Source: DATLGB01 sp964242305 (lineage in GTDB: Bacteria > Actinomycetota > Thermoleophilia > Solirubrobacterales > Solirubrobacteraceae). From it: a stretch of DNA of 64,000 nucleotides. This document shows positions 49,642 to 57,856 of the stretch, one piece after another. Numbering within the stretch: the first letter of the stretch is position 1; every line of letters starts with the position of its first letter. The notes below the pieces were generated by a model. The model ran no database searches and had not been told where the DNA came from. It was given only the letters and a program-made list of their open reading frames with translations. The translations under genes and the position numbers were made by a program. The stretch lies in contig CAXTBB010000023.1 in the NCBI GenBank assembly GCA_964242305.1, positions 1 through 64,000 of the forward strand. Reading direction: 5' to 3'.

Positions 49642-50088
49642 TCAGGCCGCTGCTGCGGGCAGGCTGACGGTGTGCGCCCAGTAGCGCGAGAACGACTTCA
49701 TCGTGTCCACCAGCGCTGGGTAGTCCCTCGGCTTGGTGATGAAGGAGTTGCCGCCCTGGTCATAGGACCGGGCGATGTCGTCCTCGGACGTGCTCGTGGT
49801 GAAGACGACGACGGGGATGGCCCGCAACGCGGGGTCCTGCTTGATCTCGCGCAGTGCCTCGTGCCCGTTCATCCGGGGCATGTTGAGATCGAGCAGCACC
49901 AGCGCCGGGCGCGGTGCCTGCTGCGGATCCGCGTGCAGGCCCCGGTGTCGGAGGTAGTCGAGCAGCTCGGCTCCGTCGTTCACCGTGCGCAGGCGTGCGC
50001 GGAGCTCGGCGTCTCTGATGGCCTCGCCGGCGAGAATGCGGTCGTCCTCGTCGTCTTCGGCCAGGACGATCAACATGCGGTCGGGCAT
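49642..50088 (-). CDS. Receiver-only response regulator
   Basis: 148 residues, one receiver domain. EDDEDDRI gives the acidic pair, LVLLDLNMPRMNGHEAL the phospho-acceptor aspartate, VVFTTSTSEDDI the Thr switch, and FITKPRDYPALVDTM the lysine. The insert DYLRHRGLHADPQQAPRP is typical of the Rcp1-like group that works with bacteriophytochromes. No kinase is adjacent. It probably shuttles phosphate in a phosphorelay. Confidence 0.92.
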   Translation of the reverse strand: MPDRMLIVLAEDDEDDRILAGEAIRDAELRARLRTVNDGAELLDYLRHRGLHADPQQAPRPALVLLDLNMPRMNGHEALREIKQDPALRAIPVVVFTTSTSEDDIARSYDQGGNSFITKPRDYPALVDTMKSFSRYWAHTVSLPAAAA

Positions 50089-50255
50089 CGCGGCGTAGTA
50101 TGGCCCACCGGGGCGGACTGATCGCCGCTTCGCCGTCCCGCCGGCCGCGGCGCGGCGTCACCGCCATGCCGTCGGGCGTGGGGCCATGATGGCCTGAGCG
50201 ATCGGCGGGCCGACCCCCGTCCGCGGCTGTACCGGACAGTAATCTTGGGTCTGCC

Positions 50256-50963
50256 TTGGAAGCGCTGCTCACAGTCGAGGCCCTCGCGGGTGAGAGCGGC
50301 CTGACGGTGCGCAACATCCGGGCCTACCAGACTCACGGACTGCTCGATCCGCCGGAGCGCCACGGGCGCACGGGGTACTACACGCAGCATCATGTCGCCC
50401 GACTCGCGGCGATTCGAAAGCTGCGGGAGCGCGGCTTCGGCCTCGACGGGATCCGTGTGGCGCTCGCTAACGCACCGGCGGTGTCGGCAGAGGATCTGGA
50501 AGCGTACGTCGGTCTGGTTGCCGACAGCTACACGGGCGAGCAGTCGGTCGTCGTGGAGGCGACCGAGCTCGCGGAGGGCTGGGGTGACTCTCTGACGCCC
50601 GAACTCGCACGCAGGACTTTCGCCACCGGCCTCTATCGACCACAAGCGGACGGAACGGTGGAGATCCTCAGCCCCACGATCGAAGCGACGGCTCGCGAAC
50701 TCGCCCAGCTCGGCGTGCCACTCGAGTCCGCACTGGCCATCCTCGAGAGCCAGCTCCAGCACACGCGGGAGTTGGCCGCCGCCTACGTGGAGCTGTTCCG
50801 CGAGCACGTCGCCGGACCATTGCTCGCCGGCAGCACGCACCTTGACCTCGATCAAGCCGTGTCCCGACTTCAGCCTCTGGCGATGCGCGCCACTCATGCC
50901 GCGATGATGCTGGCGCTACGCGAGGCGATCGTCCAGGCTCGTCAGGAGCTCGACCAGACCTGA
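50256..50963 (+). CDS. MerR-family regulator
   Basis: 235 residues from TTG 50256 (no ATG or GTG in range; TAATCT is 10 nt upstream). LTVEALAGESGLTVRNIRAYQTHGLLDPPERHGRTGYYTQHHVARLAAIRKLRERGFGLDGI is the winged HTH of MerR. The long C-terminal part is helical, without the cysteines of metal-sensing members, so it likely responds to an organic ligand. The BNR gene starts 29 nt downstream, but a link is not shown. Confidence 0.85.
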   Translation: MEALLTVEALAGESGLTVRNIRAYQTHGLLDPPERHGRTGYYTQHHVARLAAIRKLRERGFGLDGIRVALANAPAVSAEDLEAYVGLVADSYTGEQSVVVEATELAEGWGDSLTPELARRTFATGLYRPQADGTVEILSPTIEATARELAQLGVPLESALAILESQLQHTRELAAAYVELFREHVAGPLLAGSTHLDLDQAVSRLQPLAMRATHAAMMLALREAIVQARQELDQT

Positions 50964-50991
50964 CCATTGCGGAGTCACTGTTCCATTCGGT

Positions 50992-52734
50992 GTGCAACAA
51001 TCGGCCCGAGTGCGCACTCTCGGGTCGATTGTCCTTGCCGCCGTGCTGCTGGGCGGCCCCGCCGGGGCCAGGGCCGGGCCGGCCGTCGGCGCGCCCTGCG
51101 CCGATCCTTTCGCTGCAGTCGCCCATGGCGCCGCGGGAGTGGTGATTGCCCCGCAGCCCGTCGGCCTGCCCCGTGCCTGCTCGGTGGAGACGGGGGTGGT
51201 GTCGACCGGCCCGTCGATCGCGGTGACCAGCCGGGGCACGGTCTTCGTGGCCAAAAGCCAAGGCGGCGTCCTGAGATCGCGCGACGGCGGGCGGACGTTC
51301 GAGGAGATCGACCCCGGTGAAGATGCGGCGGGCAGCACCCACCGCAACGGGTTGCACGGCGACGTGTGGGTCGATCGCAAGACCGACCGCGTCTTCTACG
51401 TGACGTTCGGTCGGGTGAAGCAGTGTGGCGACAGCGGCCTCTCGGCCGGCGCCGCACCCATCGGCTCGGGCGAGTTCCTCTCCTTCAGCGACGACCAGGG
51501 CGACACCTGGGAGCATTCGTTCGTCGGCTGCGACATGTACGACTGGCCCAAGGTGTTCACGGGACGTCCGGTGCACAGCAAGCCGAAGGGATACCCGGAG
51601 GTCGTGTACGTCGCCGCGTCGACGCCGCTGCCGCTCGGACCGCTCAAGAAGGTCTACAAGTCGTTGGACGGCGGTCGGTCCTGGCAGCCGACCGGGAAGG
51701 TCGCATCGGACTCCTTCGAAGCCGGCCAGGGTGTGACGGCTCCGGACGGGTCGATCTACTTCGACGAGGTCTACACCCGCGGAGCCGACGCTCAGCTCGT
51801 GGGCTCCCCTTACCCGTATGACGCGTCTCAGCAGGGTCAGATGCGCATTGTCGTCTCACACGATGAGGGCGACACCTGGAAGCACGTCGTGATCGAGGGA
51901 GCCCATGCGGCGCTAACCACGTACGGGGCTCAGCGCGTCGCTGTCGACGACGCTGGACGGGTGTACGCCGTCTGGGCCGACGGCCTCGACAACAAGCCGC
52001 GGATGTCGGTCTCCCGGGATCGCGGAGAGACCTGGTCCTCCCCCGTGCGCATCGACGGGCCTGAGGCCGTCGACACCCACTATCTCGTGCAGGTGGCGGC
52101 CCGCGAAGCGGGCGAGGTCGCGGTCAGCTCGATGGCGACCAACGCCGACCGGCCTTACCCATCCGGTGCCTACGTTCCCGATGACCGTGCCTACACCGGC
52201 TACATCTCACGCAGCCGCGACGCGGACGCCACCACGCCCACTTTCGTGACGGCACCGGTGAATCACGCCGACAAGCCGTTGACCTCCGAGTTGCAGCTCA
52301 CCGACCCCGGCGGCGAGACCCTCGGCGTGGCCCTTGGACCCGACGGGACGGCGTGGGGCGCGTTCGTCAGGACCCGCGCACCGGACGTTCCCGGTCCTGC
52401 CGTCGCCTATCCCGAGCCGCCCCATGAGCTCGTCATCGGCCGTCTCCTGCCACAGCGCGCGGCCGATCCGGCGCTGAAGCGTCGCTGCCTTCGGTCCGGT
52501 CGCCTTCGCGTGAGGGTGAGGACCACGGAACGCGGCAGCATCGTCGCTGTCGTGTGGCGCGTGCACGGACAGACCCTCTGGACTTCGGGGCGGCGCCGCA
52601 CGTTGTCCCGCATCCGGGTCCGGACGTACGCGGGGCGCCGATTAGTCGCCAGGGTGCGCCTGGGCGACGGTCGCACCGTGCGGCTCGCGGGCAAGGTGCC
52701 GTCCTGCGGCGCCCGGACACGACCGAACTCTTGA
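50992..52734 (+). CDS. Secreted BNR-repeat (sialidase-like) protein
   Basis: 580 residues, GTG start. The signal peptide (LGSIVLAAVLLGGPAGARA) is followed by a propeller with Asp-box (BNR) repeats: LRSRDGGRTFEEI, SFSDDQGDTWEHSF, YKSLDGGRSWQPTG, VVSHDEGDTWKHV, SVSRDRGETWSSPV. The catalytic arginine triad of true sialidases is not evident, so it is a BNR propeller with unknown ligand. The C-terminal 80 residues (RRCLRSGRLRVRVRTTERGS to LAGKVPSC) are the Cys-bracketed tail. Its stop overlaps the next gene's TTG. Confidence 0.85.
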   Translation: MQQSARVRTLGSIVLAAVLLGGPAGARAGPAVGAPCADPFAAVAHGAAGVVIAPQPVGLPRACSVETGVVSTGPSIAVTSRGTVFVAKSQGGVLRSRDGGRTFEEIDPGEDAAGSTHRNGLHGDVWVDRKTDRVFYVTFGRVKQCGDSGLSAGAAPIGSGEFLSFSDDQGDTWEHSFVGCDMYDWPKVFTGRPVHSKPKGYPEVVYVAASTPLPLGPLKKVYKSLDGGRSWQPTGKVASDSFEAGQGVTAPDGSIYFDEVYTRGADAQLVGSPYPYDASQQGQMRIVVSHDEGDTWKHVVIEGAHAALTTYGAQRVAVDDAGRVYAVWADGLDNKPRMSVSRDRGETWSSPVRIDGPEAVDTHYLVQVAAREAGEVAVSSMATNADRPYPSGAYVPDDRAYTGYISRSRDADATTPTFVTAPVNHADKPLTSELQLTDPGGETLGVALGPDGTAWGAFVRTRAPDVPGPAVAYPEPPHELVIGRLLPQRAADPALKRRCLRSGRLRVRVRTTERGSIVAVVWRVHGQTLWTSGRRRTLSRIRVRTYAGRRLVARVRLGDGRTVRLAGKVPSCGARTRPNS

Positions 52735-54491
52735 ATTCACGGTTCCTGAGCACCCTCGTGGCGTCGGGGTTGGCGGCGCTGATCCTGGCCGGTCCGGCGG
52801 CCGCCGTCCAGGCGCCCACGACGACGTGTCACCAGACGGAGGTGTCGGAGGTCTGCTTCCACCTGACGGGGTACGGGACGAACGAGTCGTCGCTGCGCAT
52901 CGCGGCGAACGGCGACGTCCTGATGTATCCGGCGTTCTCCCCGGACGGCCCGGCGCTGCTGCGCTCGCGCGACGACGGACGTTCGTGGACGACGCAGGTG
53001 CCCGATTCCGGAAAGCGTGAGGAGGCGCTGGGCCGGGTGCAGCCGTTCATGTACCTCGAACCGGAGACCGGGCGGATCTTCGCCTTCTCCTCGCAGCTAC
53101 AGCCGGTCCCGACGGCGCTGGGCAACGGCCAGGTGCCGGGCCGCGGGATGCGGATGCAGGCGAGCAGCGACGGGGGCCGGACCTGGAGGTACTCGCTTGT
53201 CGGCCCGGACGGGTTGGACTGGATCAAGATGCTCAGCGGACCACCCGTCACGAGCCAGACGAAGGGGTTTCCCAAAGTCCTGTACCTCAGCCTTCCGACA
53301 CCGATCAGCACGCCGCTGACCGTCGGCGTGACGTCCGTCGAGCTGCCCGACAAGCAGGCGTTCTACCGGTCCCTGGACGGTGGCGACACCTGGGAGCGCG
53401 TCGGCAGCCTGTCCCTGAAGACCAAGGACGTGCCGGGCTGCCCGCAGACGGAGTTCATCCTCTACAACAACGGTGTCGTCGGCCGCGAAGGCACCATCCA
53501 CCTCGGGCTGCGTCGCTGCGCGAACCTGGCCGTGGCCACGAGCCGCGACGAGGGTCACACCTGGACCGTGGCAGACGTGCCGGGGGCGAAGCTGAGCTCG
53601 ATCACCAGCCTCGCCGATGCGCAGCAGAAGCCCGAGTGGCTGCAGTCCGAGCCCCTGGCCATTGATCAGAAAGGCAACCTGCACGCCACCTGGACCGGAG
53701 CCGACCACCTGCTCCACATCGCGACATCGCGTGACGGCGGGCGCACGTGGTCCGCCCCCACGGTGATCTCCGCGCCGGGCGTCGACTACGTCACCCTCAG
53801 CGCCTCCGACGCGGGGGCCCGCAAAGGTCAGCTGGCCGTCTCGTACTACGGCAGCTCCGACGGCGGCGACACCTACGACGCCTACGTTGCAGAGACCCGC
53901 AACGCGCTCGCCGGCCACCCCGCGTTCACCTCGATCCGCGTGAACGATCCGAAGGAACCGCTCTACCGCAACGACGATGTGAACCGTCTGGCCGGACAGC
54001 AGGCGTTCGACCCGGGCTACATCAGCCTGATCACCACGGGCTCCACCGTCGGCCTAGGGGACATGAACGAGTTCCTGCAGGTGCGGTACGCGCCGGACGG
54101 CTCCATCTGGAGCTCGTTCTCCCAGCGCATGTGCCCGGGCTTCAACTACGTCAACTGTGGCTGGGACCTCACGCAGAACGAAAACGCCGTCTTCCAGCTT
54201 GCGGCCGCGCACGTCACCCGGCTCGCGAAGCCGGGCCTGGGCCTGCCCAGTACGAGGCGGTGCGCGAGTCGCCGGAACTTTCTCATCCACCTCCGCAGGG
54301 GGCTGCGATCGGCGAAGGTCGTGGTCAACGGCAAGCGTGTCCACGTGCTGCACGGCAAAAGGCTCCGGGCACGCGTGAACCTGCGCGGGCTCCCGAAGGG
54401 CACCGTGAAGGTGCGCATCGACGCGGTGACCCGGGGAGGCCGCCGCGTCTCCGCAACCCGAACGTATCGAACCTGCGCGAAGACGCGATGA
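52731..54491 (+). CDS. Second secreted BNR-repeat protein
   Basis: 586 residues from TTG 52731, which overlaps the previous TGA as TTGA. The signal peptide is FLSTLVASGLAALILAGPAAA. BNR boxes include LRSRDDGRSWTTQV, ASSDGGRTWRYSLV, YRSLDGGDTWERVG, ATSRDEGHTWTVAD and ATSRDGGRTWSAPT. The end (RRCASRRNFLIHLRRGLRSAKV to SATRTYRTC) is the same module as at the end of the LVIVD protein at 6.7 kb. The pair appears to be a tandem duplication that has diverged. Extracellular; ligand unknown. Confidence 0.85.
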   Translation: MNSRFLSTLVASGLAALILAGPAAAVQAPTTTCHQTEVSEVCFHLTGYGTNESSLRIAANGDVLMYPAFSPDGPALLRSRDDGRSWTTQVPDSGKREEALGRVQPFMYLEPETGRIFAFSSQLQPVPTALGNGQVPGRGMRMQASSDGGRTWRYSLVGPDGLDWIKMLSGPPVTSQTKGFPKVLYLSLPTPISTPLTVGVTSVELPDKQAFYRSLDGGDTWERVGSLSLKTKDVPGCPQTEFILYNNGVVGREGTIHLGLRRCANLAVATSRDEGHTWTVADVPGAKLSSITSLADAQQKPEWLQSEPLAIDQKGNLHATWTGADHLLHIATSRDGGRTWSAPTVISAPGVDYVTLSASDAGARKGQLAVSYYGSSDGGDTYDAYVAETRNALAGHPAFTSIRVNDPKEPLYRNDDVNRLAGQQAFDPGYISLITTGSTVGLGDMNEFLQVRYAPDGSIWSSFSQRMCPGFNYVNCGWDLTQNENAVFQLAAAHVTRLAKPGLGLPSTRRCASRRNFLIHLRRGLRSAKVVVNGKRVHVLHGKRLRARVNLRGLPKGTVKVRIDAVTRGGRRVSATRTYRTCAKTR

Positions 54492-54669
54492 CAGGAGATG
54501 CCCTCGTCCTCAGCCGGCTCGCCGATCTCGCGAGGCGCCGGGACATCGCGTGTTCCATTGGCTCATCCTGTCCTCGAACACCGCGATGATCGAGCTGATG
54601 AAGACGCTCGGTCCCGTACGGACCCTCCACCGCGGGGGCGGAACGATCGACCTCGGAGCGGACCTCTAG
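54488..54669 (+). pseudogene. Remnant of a GNAT acetyltransferase
   Basis: One frame reads GDALVLSRLADLARRRDIA; a second frame then reads FHWLILSSNTAMIELMKTLG and TLHRGGGTIDLGADL to a stop at 54667. Together they look like the last part of a GNAT domain (helix, strand with xxSSNxAMIELMKTLG, final strand), interrupted by a frameshift near 54550. The acetyl-CoA-binding part is absent. The fragment lies in the gap before the minus-strand tetR gene. Confidence 0.5.
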
Positions 54670-55223
54670 CGGAGGAGCATGCGGAGGATGGGTTCGGCGC
54701 GTTGCGCGTCCGGTTCCTCCCCGGTGATGAGGTCCAGGTACGTGTAGGACTCGATGAGCCGCACGATCACGTAGGCGAGCTCATCGAGGTCCACCGGAAG
54801 GTCCAGCGCGCCGGCCTTGGCCTCCTCGGCGAGCAGTCCGCGGATCGCGGCGATCAGGCGCGGCTGGAAGTCGGTCTCGTGACGGGTGAGCAGTCGCATC
54901 GCGTGCTCGCCCTCCTCCGAAAGCCAGCGCTGCATCCCCGGATTGGCGATGACCCTGCTGAGGAAGCGGGTGACGGTGCCGATGATGCGCTCGGCGCCCC
55001 GCTCGTCGCCGGCTTTGTCCGCTGCCTCGAGGGTCTCCTGGGCGAGCGACCAGATCACTTCGACGAGGAGCTGGTCGCGCGACCCGATCCAGCGGTACAG
55101 CGTCACGCGGTTGACGCCGAGCTCGTCGGCGAGGACGCTCATGTCGAGGCGCTTGGGGGCGAGGAACGTCCGCCGCGCGAGGCGCAGCGCGTCAGCGGCG
55201 GTGGGCCGCTCGGTTACGGACAC
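54666..55223 (-). CDS. TetR-family regulator of the lipid cluster
   Basis: About 185 residues from GTG 55223 (a GTG at 55241 is the alternative, but lies in the operator). PTAADALRLARRTFLAPKRLDMSVLADELGVNRVTLYRWIGSRDQLLVEVIW is the HTH; the C-terminal half (LTRHETDFQPRLIAAIRGLLAEEAKAGALDLPVDLDELAYVIVRLIESYTYLDLITGEEPD) is the TetR-like domain of QsdR-type regulators. It is divergent from the alpha/beta hydrolase operon, with two operator copies between them, so it most likely represses that operon and itself. Confidence 0.88.
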   Translation of the reverse strand: MSVTERPTAADALRLARRTFLAPKRLDMSVLADELGVNRVTLYRWIGSRDQLLVEVIWSLAQETLEAADKAGDERGAERIIGTVTRFLSRVIANPGMQRWLSEEGEHAMRLLTRHETDFQPRLIAAIRGLLAEEAKAGALDLPVDLDELAYVIVRLIESYTYLDLITGEEPDAQRAEPILRMLLR

Positions 55224-55233
55224 ACGCGGAGTA

Positions 55234-55288
55234 TGCAACACACAGGTGATCTGTTGCTAGTCTTTGCAACACATCGGGTGAATGTTGC
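55234..55288. promoter_or_regulatory. Doubled operator GCAACA-N11-TGTTGC
   Basis: GCAACA (55235-55240) with TGTTGC (55252-55257), and GCAACA (55266-55271) with TGTTGC (55283-55288), are two dyads with identical 11-bp spacers, 31 bp apart or about three helical turns. Both begin TGCAACACA. A TAGTCT hexamer (55258-55263) sits between them and may be the -10 of the hydrolase operon. Two repressor dimers on the same face of the helix would block the promoter on both sides. Confidence 0.75.
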
Positions 55289-55304
55289 GAAGGGGGTCGG
55301 GCGA

Positions 55305-56537
55305 GTGCGCAGCACAGACATCGAGGCCATCGGCGAGGTCGCAGGAGAGGCGCTCGCCGCGGGCGGCGGCTTCGTCAGGAGCATGCACGAGGGCATCGCC
55401 GGCCGGCCGTTCGGGATCCTTGGCCCGGCGGCGGCGCCGGTGCGGGTCATCCACGACGGCGTCTCACGCTCGGTGTACGACGGGGTCGGCGGCGCGCTGC
55501 GGGGGATGTCCCGGAACGCGGCCAAGGTGCTGGCTCGCCACGCGCCGGAGGACGGGCCCGCCATCGGTTCGGGGACCGCTGCCTCGCTGGCGCTCGGCAC
55601 GCTGAACGGCCTCTACGGCAACCACCTCACCGAGCGCGGCAACGGCCTCGCCTACGGCATGGCGGTCCGCCGAGGAGGCGAGGACGTCGCCCTCACCGCG
55701 GACGGCGTCGCGGCTGCGTTCCCCGACGCCACCTCGCGCCTTGTCGTCTTCGCCCACGGGTTGTTCGAGTCGGAGGAGTCCTGGCGCCACTTCCCGCTAC
55801 GCGGCGAGCGCAACGGGCGGCGCACCTACGGGGAGCGGCTGCAGGACGAGCTCAGCTTCACGCCGGTCACCCTTCGCTACAACACCGGCCTGCGCATCTC
55901 GGCGAACGGCCGCGAGCTTGCGCGGCTGCTCGACGACCTCGTGGCGGCCTGGCCCTGCGGCGTCGAGGAGATCGTCCTGGTCGGGCACTCGATGGGCGGC
56001 CTCGTCGTCCGCAGTGCCTGTCATTACGGCGAGGTCGACGGGCGCCGCTGGACCAACGCCGTCCGCCACGTCTTCTGCCTCGGAGCGCCGCACCTTGGCG
56101 CGGATATCGAGAAGGGCGTCAACGTGCTCGGCTGGGCCTTCGGTCGGTTGCCGGAGACCCGCGCGTTCAGCCAGTTGCTCAACGCGCGCAGCGTTGGCAT
56201 CAAGGACCTGCGCTACGGATCCTGCATCGATGAGGACTGGTCGGATTGCGACCCGGATGAGTTCCTGCGCGACCGCTGCCAAGAGGTTCCGTTCCTCCCG
56301 GACGCTCACTACTACTTCGTCGGTGCCACGCTGACCGACGGCCCGGTCGGGCAGGTGCTGGGCGATCTGCTCGTGCGCTCGCCAAGCGCGTCGGGGCGCG
56401 GGAACGGCACGGGCCGCAGCATCCCGTTCGAGGTCGACAACGGCCGCGAGCTGAGCGGCCTGACGCACTTCGACCTGCTCAACCACCCCGACGTCTACGA
56501 CCAGATCCGCACCTGGATCACCCGCGCGGCCGCGTGA
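55305..56537 (+). CDS. Alpha/beta hydrolase with conserved N-terminal extension
   Basis: 410 residues from GTG 55305. The N-terminal extension (FGILGPAAAPVRVIHDGVSRSVYDGVGGALRGMSRNAAKVL) is alignable with that of the protein at 37512. The hydrolase part has VVFAHGLFESEESWRHF (oxyanion), LVGHSMGGLVVRSA (nucleophile serine) and LTHFDLLNHPDVYDQI (His). It is probably a membrane-associated lipase or esterase. First gene of a four-gene operon under the divergent TetR; the following acyltransferase overlaps by 4 nt (GTGA). Confidence 0.85.
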   Translation: MRSTDIEAIGEVAGEALAAGGGFVRSMHEGIAGRPFGILGPAAAPVRVIHDGVSRSVYDGVGGALRGMSRNAAKVLARHAPEDGPAIGSGTAASLALGTLNGLYGNHLTERGNGLAYGMAVRRGGEDVALTADGVAAAFPDATSRLVVFAHGLFESEESWRHFPLRGERNGRRTYGERLQDELSFTPVTLRYNTGLRISANGRELARLLDDLVAAWPCGVEEIVLVGHSMGGLVVRSACHYGEVDGRRWTNAVRHVFCLGAPHLGADIEKGVNVLGWAFGRLPETRAFSQLLNARSVGIKDLRYGSCIDEDWSDCDPDEFLRDRCQEVPFLPDAHYYFVGATLTDGPVGQVLGDLLVRSPSASGRGNGTGRSIPFEVDNGRELSGLTHFDLLNHPDVYDQIRTWITRAAA

Positions 56538-57856
56538 CCACCGTCGCGCTGAACGTCCTCGACGAGCTCTACCTGCATCTCGACCGGGAGGAGGAGCCCT
56601 GGAGCGTGCAGCTCGAGGTCGGGGTCGAGGGCCGCGTGGACGAGGCGCGGCTTCGCGATGCGATCGTCGCCGGGGCCGCCCAGCACCCCATCGCCCGGGC
56701 GCGGCTGAGTCCGACGCGCGCCACCGACGTCCGCTACCGCTGGGAGATCACCGATCGCCTCGAGTCGGCGCCGCTTGAGGTCGTCGAATGCCGCGACGGC
56801 GAAGCGCTGGCGGCTGCACGTGAGCGGCTGATGGCCACGAGCCCTGCCCTGGACACGGCGCCGCCCTTCGCGGTCACCCTCGCCCACCACGGCGACGGCG
56901 ACGCGATCATGCTCAACCTCAACCATGCCGCCGGCGACGGGATGAGCGCGCTGCGCCTGATGGCGTCCTTCCTACGCGCGTACACGGGCGAGGAGGACCC
57001 CGCCGCACCGGTCGACCCCCTCGACGTCCGCGACATCGGGGCGCTCGTTGATTCGCGTTCGTTGAGCGCCCGCCTTGGACGGAGCCGGGCGCTGGTCAAG
57101 CGGGCCGCCGACGTGTTCGATGCCCCGGCCCGGATCGCGCCCGACGAGGCGACCGACCGGGCCGGCTACGGCTTCGAACTGCTGCACCTCGACGCCAACG
57201 GGTTGCGTGCCGTGCTCGCCCACCGCCGCGACGGCGCGACTGCCAACGACGTGCTGCTCGGCGCGCTCGCCGTGGCGGTGCACCGGTGGAACGAACGACA
57301 CGAGGCTGGCGGCGGTCGCGTCGCGCTGATGATGCCGATCAACCTGCGGCCGGCCGCGTGGCGCTTCGACGTGGTCGGGAACTTCGCCTCCTACGTCTCC
57401 GTCGCGCTGTCCGCTGACGAGAGCAGCAGGCTGCAGTCCGCCGTCACCGCAGCGCACGCACGTACGAGCGAGATCAAGGCGCAGGGCGCGGCCGGGGTAA
57501 TCGTCGATCTCCTCGAGCTGCCGACGGCGACCCTTCCGACCGGCATCAAGCAGCGCTTCCAGGACCTGATCAAGCTCACCGGCGACCGGTACGTCGACAC
57601 CGCGGTGCTGTCGAACCTCGGGCGCCTGGAGGAGGTCCCGCACCTCGGCGACGAGGCCGGAGCCGTGCGGCGGGTCTGGTTCTCACCGCCGGGACGGATG
57701 CCGCTCGGCGCGTCCCTCGGCGCAGCCACCCATCGCGACGAGCTGTTCCTGACCTTGCGCTACCGCCACGCGCAGTTCGGCGCGCCGGCGGCCGCCGCGT
57801 TCGCAGAGCTGCTGCGCGATGTCCTGACCAACGATCCAGACGAGGCACCCGCATGA
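56534..57856 (+). CDS. WS/DGAT or condensation-type acyltransferase-like protein
   Basis: 440 residues, GTG start overlapping the hydrolase stop. The motif LNLNHAAGDGMSALRLM corresponds to HHxxxDG of CoA-dependent acyltransferases, with Asn in place of the first His. VALMMPINLRPAAWRFDVVGNFASYVSV and DTAVLSNLGRLEEVPHLG are typical of wax-ester-synthase-like and PapA-type proteins. It would join acyl groups to alcohols. The retained catalytic His (second) suggests activity. Position between a lipase and an acyl-CoA dehydrogenase supports lipid metabolism. Confidence 0.75.
   Translation: MTTVALNVLDELYLHLDREEEPWSVQLEVGVEGRVDEARLRDAIVAGAAQHPIARARLSPTRATDVRYRWEITDRLESAPLEVVECRDGEALAAARERLMATSPALDTAPPFAVTLAHHGDGDAIMLNLNHAAGDGMSALRLMASFLRAYTGEEDPAAPVDPLDVRDIGALVDSRSLSARLGRSRALVKRAADVFDAPARIAPDEATDRAGYGFELLHLDANGLRAVLAHRRDGATANDVLLGALAVAVHRWNERHEAGGGRVALMMPINLRPAAWRFDVVGNFASYVSVALSADESSRLQSAVTAAHARTSEIKAQGAAGVIVDLLELPTATLPTGIKQRFQDLIKLTGDRYVDTAVLSNLGRLEEVPHLGDEAGAVRRVWFSPPGRMPLGASLGAATHRDELFLTLRYRHAQFGAPAAAAFAELLRDVLTNDPDEAPA

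Noticed and set aside
51000..54491. True sialidases
   Set aside because: BNR (Asp-box) repeats are present, but the catalytic arginine triad and the Tyr/Glu nucleophile pair could not be recognised, so only a propeller role is claimed.
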